From an uncultured Curtobacterium sp. (GTDB taxonomy: Bacteria; Actinomycetota; Actinomycetes; Actinomycetales; Microbacteriaceae), in contig CAJYUW010000032.1 of NCBI GenBank assembly GCA_913778205.1, positions 1 through 35,096 on the forward strand: 35,096 nt of DNA. The letters run 5' to 3'. Shown here piece after piece: positions 1 to 6,451 of this stretch (positions are counted from its first letter, which is position 1; each line of letters opens with the position of its first letter). The position numbers were made by a program, and so were the translations under genes. The notes under the pieces are model-generated. The model saw only the letters and a list, made by a program, of their open reading frames with translations. It did no database searches and was not told the DNA's origin.

Positions 1-234
1 CCTCGACGCGTTCACGGCGTTCGTGACGGACACCTACGACGCCGTCCGCGGCGGATCGCCGGAGGGGCTGCCGACGTTCGCGGACGGTGCCAGGCGCGGT
101 CGCGCGCGCTGTCGAGCACCGCCTGGATGACGGACGCCGCCCGGGCACCGTCCGCGAACGTCGGCAGCCCCTCCGGCGATCCGCCGCGGACGGCGTCGTA
201 GGTGTCCGTCACGAACGCCGTGAACGCGTCGAGG
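1..234. repeat. Perfect 91-bp inverted repeat at the window edge
   Basis: Positions 1-91 are the exact reverse complement of 144-234, separated by a 52-bp spacer (92-143). The right arm is normal coding sequence of the Gfo/Idh gene on the minus strand. The left arm reads the same protein stretch (LDAFTAFVTDTYDAVRGG) on the plus strand. A perfect long fold-back inside a conserved coding region, starting at base 1, is most simply a chimeric or fold-back contig end, not a natural hairpin. Confidence 0.93.
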
Positions 235-1229
235 TACCCCTGCGGGTGGCCGGCCGGCACCACCGCGAGGCGGCGCTGGTCCGGGGCGCCCTGCGACGGG
301 TCGCGCACGACGATCTGCGCACCGCGGTCGGTGCCGAACCACGCCGACTCGGGCTGCTCCTGGTCGAAGGCGGCCGACCCGAGCGTGCCGTCGACCTCGA
401 ACCACAGCCGGTTCTTCCTGCCGGCGGAGACCTGCGAGACGACCACGTTGCCGATGCGGCCGGAGTCGGTCCGGAACGTCGCGACTGCCGTGTCCTCCGT
501 GGTGACCTGGGCGCGCTGCCCGGCGTCGGCGACCGGGTCGGGGTCGGGCGAGCCGGAGAACGAGGGGCCGGACGCCGCGGGACGGGTGGGGTAGACGACG
601 TCGGTGGCGGCCGAGACCTCGACGAAGCGCTGTCCGGTGACGAACTCGACGAGGTCACACCAGTGCGAGCCGATGTCGGCGAACGCCCGGGACGCGCCGC
701 TCGAGGACGGGTCGACCCGCCACGAGGAGGCGTCCTCGTCGAGCATCCAGTCCTGCAGGTAGTGGCCGTGCACCGCGAGCAGTCGGCCGAGCTGCCCGTC
801 GGCGACCCGGCTGCGGACCTCGCGCACCATCGGGTGGTAGCGGTACACGAACGGGACGGTGGCGACGACGCCGGCCGCCTCCGCCGCGGCCACGAGCTCC
901 GCGGCCTGGTCGGGATCGACCGCGAGCGGCTTCTCGCACACCACGTTGATGCCCGCGCGGATCACCGCCAGCGACTGCGGGTGGTGCTGGCCGTTCGGGG
1001 TGCAGACGTGCACGACGTCGGGAGCGTCCGCGATCACCTCGTCGAGCGAGGCGTACCCGCGCGGGAGCCCGAGCTGCGCGGCGACCTGGACCGACCGCTC
1101 CGGCGTCCGTCCGAGGACCCCGGTGACCTCCGCGCCCGCGGCGGACGCCGCCCGGACGTGGACACCCGCGATCATGCCCGTCCCGACCACCGCGACGCGC
1201 AGGCGTCGGCCGTCGTGCTCACTGCTCAT
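12..1229 (-). CDS. Gfo/Idh/MocA family oxidoreductase, 3' end corrupted
   Basis: NAD(P)-dependent sugar or inositol dehydrogenase-type protein; the substrate cannot be read from the sequence. From the ATG at 1229 the N-terminus has the Rossmann motif VVGTGMIAGVH (residues 14-24) and the family EKP motif (99-101, CEKPLAVD), followed by the C-terminal alpha/beta substrate domain. The ATG is preceded by GAGGGAGC and a -10-like TACGGT (1257-1262, reverse strand), giving a leader of about 20 nt. Longer upstream extension is arginine-rich and not family-like. Homologous sequence ends near position 92 (VLDSARDRA); after that the frame reads the inverted copy to a stop at 12, so the last 27 or so residues are spurious and the true C-terminus is missing. 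Confidence 0.85.
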   Translation of the reverse strand: MSSEHDGRRLRVAVVGTGMIAGVHVRAASAAGAEVTGVLGRTPERSVQVAAQLGLPRGYASLDEVIADAPDVVHVCTPNGQHHPQSLAVIRAGINVVCEKPLAVDPDQAAELVAAAEAAGVVATVPFVYRYHPMVREVRSRVADGQLGRLLAVHGHYLQDWMLDEDASSWRVDPSSSGASRAFADIGSHWCDLVEFVTGQRFVEVSAATDVVYPTRPAASGPSFSGSPDPDPVADAGQRAQVTTEDTAVATFRTDSGRIGNVVVSQVSAGRKNRLWFEVDGTLGSAAFDQEQPESAWFGTDRGAQIVVRDPSQGAPDQRRLAVVPAGHPQGYLDAFTAFVTDTYDAVRGGSPEGLPTFADGARAASVIQAVLDSARDRAWHRPRTSAAPPAIRRGRRRRCPSRTP

Positions 1230-1366
1230 CGTGCTCCCTCGCGCCGGACTGCCCCCACCGTAGCGGCGCGACCGGGACCACGCCCGTCGGCGGGTGTGCG
1301 GCGCGCGCTGCCGTCGGGCGGGACCGGACCCGGCCACCCGCAGGACGCGTGAGTACGGTCTGGGGC

Positions 1367-2791
1367 ATGTCGAGCCTCCAGACCACACTGCTCATCCTCG
1401 GAGCCAGCGGCGACCTGTCGAAGCGGCTGCTGCTCCCCGGTCTCGCCACCCTCCTCGAGGTGAAGGAGGACTGGGACGTCCAGCTCGTCGGCGCCGGGAC
1501 GGAGGACCTGTCGGACGACGACTGGAAGCGCCTCGTGCACGACGCGTTCGAGAACGCACAGGCGTCGAGGAACGAGGAGGACGAGGGCGCGCACGACGGT
1601 ACCGAGCGGCTGAGCGCCCGACTCCGCGCCGTCGTCGAGGCGTCGAGCTACCGGAAGTCGGACGTCACCAGCGCGGACGACCTGGAGGCCCTCCTCGCGG
1701 ACTGCCACCACGACCCCGCCGTGTACTTCGCGCTGCCGCCGGCCGTGACCGAGAAGAGCTGCGAGGTCCTCGCCCACATCGACCTGCCCGCGGGCACCCG
1801 GTTCGCGCTCGAGAAGCCGTTCGGCACCGACGCCCGGAGCGCCGAACACCTCAACGACGTCCTGCACGGGTTCCTGCCCGAGGAGCGGATCCACCGGGTC
1901 GACCACTTCCTCGGACGGTCGACCGTGCTCAACCTGCTCGGGCTGCGCTTCGCGAACCGGATCATCGAACCGCTGCTGTCCTCGCAGCACGTCGAGCGCA
2001 TCGACATCGTCTACGACGAGACCCTCGGCCTCGAGGGGCGCGCCCGCTACTACGACAAGGCGGGCGCCCTCGTCGACATGATCCAGAGCCACCTGCTCCA
2101 GGTGATGGCCGTCGTCGCGATGGAGGCGCCCGCGTCGATCGACGCCGACGACCTCCGCACCCAGAAGGAACTGGTGCTGCGGGCCGTGCGACCGTGGGGC
2201 GGCGACGTCGTCGCCGCGGGCAGGCGGGCGCGCTACACGGCGGGGTCGATCGGCGACCGCACGCTGCCGAGCTACGTCGACGAGGACGGCGTCGACCCGT
2301 CGCTCGGGACCGAGACCCTCGCCCAGCTGACGCTCGAGGTCGCGAACTGGCGGTGGGCCGGGGTGCCGATCACCCTGCGCTCCGGCAAGGCGCTCGGCCA
2401 GCAACGGCGCGAGATCGTCATCACGTTCAAGGACTCGCCGCACGTGCCGGACGGACTGACCGGCGCCGAGCGACCCGACCGGCTCCGGATCTGGATCGCG
2501 CCCGACGAGCTCCAGCTCGAGCTCAACGTGAACGGCCCCGGCGACCCGTACACGATCGACCACACGCAGCTCGAGGTGCAGTTCAACCCCGGGCGGCTCA
2601 GTGCGTACGGCGAGGTGCTCGCGGGCGTCCTCGAGGGCGATGCGACGCTCTCGGTCCGCGGGGACAGCGCGGTGCAGGGCTGGAAGGTCGTCGAACCGTT
2701 CCTGCAGGCGTGGCGGGACGGGACGACGCCGCTCGACGACTACGCCGCGGGCTCGGTCGGACCCGACGGCTGGGACAACCTGGACGACTGA
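1367..2791 (+). CDS. zwf: Glucose-6-phosphate dehydrogenase
   Basis: Oxidises glucose 6-phosphate to 6-phosphogluconolactone with NADP, first step of the oxidative pentose phosphate pathway, in the cytoplasm. The 474-residue protein carries the N-terminal dinucleotide motif GASGDLSKR (about 12-20), an EKPFG stretch, and the active-site motif RVDHFLGR, equivalent to the family's RIDHYLGK, with conserved substrate-site runs YDKAGALVDMIQSH and ITLRSGKAL. Start: the ATG at 1367 sits 7 nt behind TACGGT (1354-1359), which fits a leaderless transcript; an in-frame GTG at 1349 would lie upstream of that -10 box. No tal, opcA or gnd gene is adjacent, so this may be a second, isolated zwf copy. Confidence 0.93.
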   Translation: MSSLQTTLLILGASGDLSKRLLLPGLATLLEVKEDWDVQLVGAGTEDLSDDDWKRLVHDAFENAQASRNEEDEGAHDGTERLSARLRAVVEASSYRKSDVTSADDLEALLADCHHDPAVYFALPPAVTEKSCEVLAHIDLPAGTRFALEKPFGTDARSAEHLNDVLHGFLPEERIHRVDHFLGRSTVLNLLGLRFANRIIEPLLSSQHVERIDIVYDETLGLEGRARYYDKAGALVDMIQSHLLQVMAVVAMEAPASIDADDLRTQKELVLRAVRPWGGDVVAAGRRARYTAGSIGDRTLPSYVDEDGVDPSLGTETLAQLTLEVANWRWAGVPITLRSGKALGQQRREIVITFKDSPHVPDGLTGAERPDRLRIWIAPDELQLELNVNGPGDPYTIDHTQLEVQFNPGRLSAYGEVLAGVLEGDATLSVRGDSAVQGWKVVEPFLQAWRDGTTPLDDYAAGSVGPDGWDNLDD

Positions 2792-2828
2792 CCCGGTCCG
2801 CGACGGCCGGCGGGCGTAGCGTCGGCCC

Positions 2829-3605
2829 GTGACCATCTACGACGACATCCTGCAGACCGTCCCCGCCCCGTCGGGGTCCGACGTCCGGGTCGAGGCCGTG
2901 CGCTACGACCACGACGGGACCGCGCTCGAGGGCCTGCTCGCGAAGGACCACAGCGTCTCCGGACCCCGTCCGGCCGTGCTCGTGGTGCACGACTGGCTCG
3001 GCGTGAACGACCATGTCCGCGCGCGGGTGACGATGCTCGCCCGACTCGGGTACGTCGCGCTCGGAGCCGACATCTACGGCGCCGACGTCCGACCCTCCGA
3101 CGAGGAGGCCGCGGACGTCGCCGGCGGCTTCTACCAGGACCTGCCGCTGCTGCGGGCCCGCGCGTTCGCCGGCTTCGAGCGACTCCGTGAGGACCCGGAC
3201 GTCGACCACACCCGCATCGTCGTGATGGGGTACTGCTTCGGCGGGTCGACAGCGCTCGAGCTCGCCCGGGCCGGTGCCGACCTCGTCGGTGCCGTGGCCT
3301 TCCACGGCGGCCTGATCGTGCACGAGCCGGCCGACGTCGACCACGTCCGCGCGAAGCTCCTCGTGCTCACCGGCGGCGCGGACCCGATGGTGCCGGACGA
3401 GACCGTCGCCGCGTGGCAGGCGGAGATGCGCACCCGGCCCGAGATCGACTGGCAGGTCACGACGTACTCGGGCGCGATGCACGCGTTCGCCGTCCCGGGC
3501 ACCGACGCCCCGGAGATGGGCGCGCAGTACCAGGAGCGGGCCGATCGTCGGTCGTGGCAGGCGTTGCAGGCGTTCCTCGGCGAGGTGTTCGACGAGGAGG
3601 CCTGA
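2829..3605 (+). CDS. Dienelactone hydrolase family alpha/beta hydrolase
   Basis: Cytoplasmic alpha/beta hydrolase of the dienelactone hydrolase family (258 aa). The cysteine nucleophile elbow GYCFGG is visible with C136; the likely acid is D185 (GGADPMVP) and the histidine H218 (GAMHAF), completing the Cys-Asp-His triad. The start is GTG at 2829, only 6 nt after a -10 TAGCGT (2817-2822), again suggesting a leaderless mRNA and a promoter separate from zwf 37 bp upstream. No aromatic-degradation genes flank it, so a role in chlorocatechol breakdown is not supported; the actual ester substrate is unknown. Confidence 0.88.
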   Translation: MTIYDDILQTVPAPSGSDVRVEAVRYDHDGTALEGLLAKDHSVSGPRPAVLVVHDWLGVNDHVRARVTMLARLGYVALGADIYGADVRPSDEEAADVAGGFYQDLPLLRARAFAGFERLREDPDVDHTRIVVMGYCFGGSTALELARAGADLVGAVAFHGGLIVHEPADVDHVRAKLLVLTGGADPMVPDETVAAWQAEMRTRPEIDWQVTTYSGAMHAFAVPGTDAPEMGAQYQERADRRSWQALQAFLGEVFDEEA

Positions 3606-3657
3606 CCTCCTCGGGCGGCGGCGCGACACGCCGTGCGGTCGGCTCGGAGGCGCTCGA

Positions 3658-3687
3658 TTGGCGCCCGGCGCGCACCTGTTGTAGAGT
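3658..3687 (+). promoter_or_regulatory. Candidate promoter of tRNA-Arg
   Basis: TTGGCG (3658-3663), 18-bp spacer, TAGAGT (3682-3687). A start near 3694 would give a short 5' leader before the mature tRNA at 3710. Confidence 0.55.
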
Positions 3688-3709
3688 CTTCCACGGCCGC
3701 AAACGCCAC

Positions 3710-3782
3710 GCGCTCGTAGCTCAATGGATAGAGCATCTGACTACGGATCAGAAGGTTGGGGGTTCGAGTCCCTTCGAGCGCA
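3710..3782 (+). tRNA. tRNA-Arg (anticodon ACG)
   Basis: Full cloverleaf: acceptor arm GCGCTCG pairs with CGAGCGC (3775-3781), D-arm GCTC..GAGC, anticodon arm TCTGA-CTACGGA-TCAGA with anticodon ACG, and T-arm with GGTTCGAGTCC. The discriminator base is A and no CCA is encoded. ACG (A34 to inosine) reads CGU/CGC/CGA arginine codons. It is followed by a terminator hairpin at 3802-3840. Confidence 0.96.
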
Positions 3783-3801
3783 CACTGTTTGAGACAGCAG
3801 G

Positions 3802-3840
3802 GATGACGCCCCCGGTTCCATCGGAGCCGGGGGCGTCATC
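3802..3840 (+). terminator. Hairpin terminator of tRNA-Arg
   Basis: GATGACGCCCCCGG pairs with CCGGGGGCGTCATC, extended by a few more pairs with one G-T wobble and a short loop, 20 nt after the tRNA. There is no long T-tract, only TGGTT, as is common in high-GC actinobacteria. Confidence 0.75.
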
Positions 3841-3841
3841 T

Positions 3842-3892
3842 GGTTCCGGGCGTCTTCTGTTCCCGGGCGTCTTCTGGTTCCCGGCGTCTTCT
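3842..3892. repeat. Three 17-bp tandem repeats
   Basis: Three consecutive near-identical 17-mers of the form GGTTCCCGGGCGTCTTCT at 3842-3858, 3859-3875 and 3876-3892, differing by one or two bases. They directly follow the tRNA terminator; no coding sense is apparent. Confidence 0.85.
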
Positions 3893-3937
3893 GGCCCGGT
3901 TGTCTGTCTGCTGGCCGAGCTTGCGGCGGTCCCCGAA

Positions 3938-4311
3938 CGACGGGGCCGTTGTCGTACCACGTCGGTGGTGTCGTTCATTGCGCGCGCGGACGGTTGCGTG
4001 CGCAACGGGCGACGGAGCCGCTGTCGTACGACGTCGGTGGTGTCGTTGGTTGCGCGCGCGAGCGCGGGTGCGTGCGCGGGCTACTCGCGTGCGCAACGGG
4101 CGACGGGGCCGTTGTCGTACGACGTCGGTGGTGTCGTTGGTTGCGTGCGCGGGTGGTTGCGTGCGCAAGGGGCGACGGGGCCGTTGTCGTATGACGTTGG
4201 TGGTGTCGTTGGTCGCGTGCGCGGATGGTTGCGTGCGCGGGTGGTTGCGTGCGCAACGGGCGACGGGGTCGCTGTCGTACGACAGCAGTGTTGTCGTCCG
4301 GCAGCGACAAC
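3938..4311. repeat. Noncoding imperfect tandem array downstream of tRNA-Arg
   Basis: Four units plus a partial fifth, each opening with CGACGGRGCCGYTGTCGTA: 3938-4009 (72 bp), 4010-4100 (91 bp), 4101-4172 (72 bp), 4173-4260 (88 bp), 4261-4311 (partial). Each unit has the palindrome GTCGTACGAC (degenerate in units 1 and 4), then GTCGGTGGTGTCGTTGGTTG and a short hairpin of the type GGTTGCGTGCGCAACG. The last unit holds a perfect 16-bp palindrome GCTGTCGTACGACAGC (4271-4286) and a GTTGTCG/CGACAAC hairpin. Open frames here are Arg/Thr-rich on both strands and look like chance. Function unknown. The rest of 3783-4439 holds only the repeats listed separately. Confidence 0.85.
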
Positions 4312-4379
4312 CGCAGCAGCGCCAGCGTCGGCCGCCGCAGCCGCCCGCAGCGGCCGCCCACATGGACCCGCCCCGCAAT

Positions 4380-4421
4380 GGACGGGAGGCGCGGCGCCAG
4401 CCGGCACCGCGCCTCCCGTCC
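4380..4421 (-). terminator. REP-like inverted repeat, subtype A; probable terminator of the OYE operon
   Basis: GGACGGGAGGCGCGG (4380-4394) pairs perfectly with CCGCGCCTCCCGTCC (4407-4421). It lies 18 bp beyond the stop of the Old Yellow Enzyme gene. Same family as the elements at 6378, 10002, 14901, 26039, 27053 and 33548. Confidence 0.75.
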
Positions 4422-4439
4422 GTCACCGGGTCGCGTCGA

Positions 4440-5534
4440 CTACGCGGCCTGCTCGCGGAGCTCGGCCAGCGTCGGGTAGTCGGTGTAGCCCTCGGCGGTC
4501 GCGCCGTAGAACAGCTCCGGGCGCGGCTCGTTGAGGTCCGCGTCCTGCTCCCAGCGGTCGACGAGGTCAGGGTTCGCGATCGCCGGGCGCCCGACGGCCA
4601 CGGCGTCCGCCTGCTCCTGGGCGAGCAGGGAGGCCGCCTCGTCCTTCGTGGTGATCGAGGCGAAGCCCGAGTTCGCGATGAACGGCGCGCCGACGGTCCG
4701 CCGGATGGTCTGCACGAGGTCCGACGCGATGTCGGCCTGCAGCACGTCGACGAAGGCGAGGCCGAGCGGCGCGAGGCCCTCGGCGACCGCGGTGTAGGTC
4801 GCGCGGACGTCGGCGTCGTCCTCCTCGAGCACGCCCTGGATGTTGTGCTGCGGCGACAGCCGGATCCCGACCCGGTCGGCGCCGATCGCCTCGGCGATGG
4901 CCGTGGTGACCTCGATCGCGAAGCGGGCACGGTTCTCCGGGGAGCCGCCGTACTCGTCGGTGCGGGTGTTCGAGACGGGCGAGAGGAACTCGTGCACGAG
5001 GTAGCCGTTGGCTCCGTGGACCTCGACCCCGTCGAGCCCCGCGGCGATCGCGTTGCGGGCGGCCTGCACGAAGCCCTGGACGGCCTCGCGGACCTCGTCG
5101 GTGGTCAGCTCGTGCGGGACGGGCATGTCGGCCTTGGTGCCGTCGGCGAGGTGCGTCTGGCCGGGAGCGGCGATCGCACTCGGGCCGACGATGCGCGGCG
5201 TGGCCGAGATGGACGGGTGGGAGACGCGGCCGCCGTGCATGAGCTGCATGACGATGGTGCCGCCCTCGGCGTGCACGGCGTCGGTCACGCGGCGCCAGCC
5301 GGCGACCTGGGCGTCGGTCTCGATGCCGGGCTGGCCGGGGTAGGAGCGGCCCTCCTGGACGGGCCAGGTGCCCTCGGTGATGATCATGCCCATGCCTGCG
5401 CGCTGGCGGTAGTGCTCGACGAGCAGGTCGTTCGGGATGCCGTGCTCGCCGGCGCGGGTGCGCGTGAGCGGAGCCATGACGATGCGGTTGCTGAGGTGCA
5501 GAGCGCCGAAGTCGGCGGATTCGAAGAGCTTCAC
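4440..5534 (-). CDS. Old Yellow Enzyme family alkene reductase (NADH:flavin oxidoreductase)
   Basis: FMN-dependent ene-reductase of the NemA/OYE class (364 aa, TIM barrel), expected to reduce electrophilic C=C bonds, nitroesters or N-ethylmaleimide-type electrophiles with NAD(P)H in the cytoplasm. Visible family motifs: MAPLTRTRAG near the N-terminus, QLMHGGRVSHP (97-107), substrate-binding pair H173 and N176 with proton donor Y178 in VEVHGANGYL, then TDEYGGSPENR and the FMN-phosphate-binding AVAVGRPAIANPDL. The start is GTG at 5534. It follows the small zinc-ribbon gene by 52 nt on the same strand, so the two are probably cotranscribed and under the OhrR-like repressor. OYEs of other bacteria are commonly induced by reactive electrophiles. 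Confidence 0.93.
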   Translation of the reverse strand: MKLFESADFGALHLSNRIVMAPLTRTRAGEHGIPNDLLVEHYRQRAGMGMIITEGTWPVQEGRSYPGQPGIETDAQVAGWRRVTDAVHAEGGTIVMQLMHGGRVSHPSISATPRIVGPSAIAAPGQTHLADGTKADMPVPHELTTDEVREAVQGFVQAARNAIAAGLDGVEVHGANGYLVHEFLSPVSNTRTDEYGGSPENRARFAIEVTTAIAEAIGADRVGIRLSPQHNIQGVLEEDDADVRATYTAVAEGLAPLGLAFVDVLQADIASDLVQTIRRTVGAPFIANSGFASITTKDEAASLLAQEQADAVAVGRPAIANPDLVDRWEQDADLNEPRPELFYGATAEGYTDYPTLAELREQAA

Positions 5535-5586
5535 GTGTCCGTTGAACCAGGTGTTGCCGCGTGCAATTCCGTCTCGCAGGAGATCG

Positions 5587-5799
5587 TCAGCGGGCGGGGC
5601 ACACGAGGGTCGACGAACGGACCTGCCCTTCAGGGCGGATCACCTGGTGCTGCGACAGCGGCTGCCCGCAGATGGGGCAGGGGCGGTCGACCGTGCGGTC
5701 GTCGACGCCCTCGGGGTGGCCGGCGCCGATCTGCGACGGGCCCATCTTCTCGATGAGGGTGGTGTTCCACTTCTCGTACCAGCGCCCGAGGCGACCCAT
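5587..5799 (-). CDS. Small zinc-ribbon-like protein of unknown function
   Basis: A 70-residue protein with a basic, tryptophan-containing N-terminus (MGRLGRWYEKWNTTL), a GAGHPEGVDD linker and a probable metal site C41-x2-C44, H51, C67 (CPICGQ...VCPAR). I do not recognise a named family. Two adjacent ATGs exist (5802 and 5799); I prefer 5799 because AAAGGA then lies 6 nt upstream. Extending the frame to 5829 would read through the operator palindrome at 5813-5826. It lies between the OhrR-like repressor gene and the OYE gene, so a redox- or electrophile-linked role is likely, but that is inference from context. Confidence 0.75.
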   Translation of the reverse strand: MGRLGRWYEKWNTTLIEKMGPSQIGAGHPEGVDDRTVDRPCPICGQPLSQHQVIRPEGQVRSSTLVCPAR

Positions 5800-5812
5800 C
5801 ATCTGTCCTTTC

Positions 5813-5826
5813 GTTCGTGCACGAAC
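5813..5826 (-). promoter_or_regulatory. OhrR-like operator, copy 2
   Basis: Perfect 14-bp palindrome GTTCGTGCACGAAC directly upstream of the ribosome-binding site of the zinc-ribbon gene. Its 12-bp core TTCGTGCACGAA recurs at 6320-6331 in the promoter of the repressor gene itself. Confidence 0.75.
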
Positions 5827-5860
5827 CATTCTGCCACGAATGACCCGGAGCGGCCAGGAG

Positions 5861-6304
5861 TCAGATCCCGTCGACCCGCTCGAGGAGTTCGGTCAGATCG
5901 TCCTTCAACGCCTCGAGCCGGGCGAGCGGCCATCCCAGTCGTTCGGCGACGGCGAGCGGCACGGCCTCGGCGCGCTCCCGCAGGACCCGACCGGCGGTGG
6001 TGAGCGAGACCTCGAGTCGGCGTTCGTCGGCCGAGCTGCGCACGCGCTGGACGTACCCGGAGGCCTCGAGCCGCTTGAGGAGCGGGCTCAGGGTCGCCGA
6101 GTCGAGCCGGAGCTCGCGGGCGATGCCACGGACCGACCGCGGATCGCGTTCCCAGAGTGCGAGCATCACGAGGTACTGCGGGTGCGTCAGTCCCATCGGC
6201 TCGAGGAGGTCGCGGTAGAGGCCGATCACGCTCCGGCTCGTCGCCGCCAGGGCGAAGCAGAGCTGCCGGTCGAGGGCGAGGGGGTCCACGTCGGTCTCGG
6301 TCAC
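5861..6304 (-). CDS. OhrR-like MarR-family redox-sensing repressor
   Basis: 147-residue winged-helix regulator. It shows the OhrR signature LDRQLCFALAATSR with a single reactive-type cysteine (C16), then GLTHPQYLVMLALWE, the recognition-helix region LDSATLSPLLKRLE and wing motif SADERRLEV. In OhrR proteins oxidation of this cysteine by organic peroxides releases DNA; that mechanism is inferred here. Start: the GTG at 6304 lies 6 nt behind TATGGT (6311-6316, reverse strand), suggesting a leaderless mRNA. An upstream in-frame extension to 6409 would cross both promoter and operator and reads as low-complexity. No ohr peroxidase gene is next to it; the downstream zinc-ribbon and OYE genes are the likely targets. 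Confidence 0.9.
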   Translation of the reverse strand: MTETDVDPLALDRQLCFALAATSRSVIGLYRDLLEPMGLTHPQYLVMLALWERDPRSVRGIARELRLDSATLSPLLKRLEASGYVQRVRSSADERRLEVSLTTAGRVLRERAEAVPLAVAERLGWPLARLEALKDDLTELLERVDGI

Positions 6305-6310
6305 CCGACC

Positions 6311-6331
6311 ACCATACGCTTCGTGCACGAA
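6311..6331 (-). promoter_or_regulatory. Repressor promoter with OhrR-like operator, copy 1
   Basis: TATGGT (-10, 6311-6316) followed by 6 nt and the GTG start. The perfect 12-bp palindrome TTCGTGCACGAA (6320-6331) lies just upstream of the -10, inside the expected -35/-10 spacer, a classic autorepression layout. No clear -35 hexamer is seen. Confidence 0.7.
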
Positions 6332-6377
6332 CGGTTTGCTCGATGGGTCCGGACGGGCGCGCGCCGGACCACGCACG

Positions 6378-6418
6378 GGAGGCGCGGTGCCGGTCTCGGG
6401 GACCGGCACCGCGCCTCC
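6378..6418 (-). terminator. REP-like inverted repeat, subtype A, after the MMPL gene
   Basis: Perfect 18-bp arms (6378-6395 and 6401-6418) around the 5-nt loop TCGGG, 33 bp downstream of the exporter stop. Probable terminator isolating it from the OhrR-like promoter. Confidence 0.78.
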
Positions 6419-6451
6419 AGGCGGTCGCGTCGGCGCGGGGCGCTCCGCGGA

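Noticed and set aside
3710..4311. Integrative element attachment site at tRNA-Arg
   Set aside because: No integrase, excisionase or duplicated tRNA 3' end is visible in the window.
3836..4930. Long Arg/Ser/Thr-rich open frames across the tandem array and the OYE gene
   Set aside because: They are antisense or off-frame to the clear OYE gene and low-complexity over the repeats; high GC leaves all frames open.
4983..4998. Third OhrR-like operator inside the OYE gene
   Set aside because: CTCGTGCACGAG is similar but differs at both outer positions and is explained by the codons for LVHEF.
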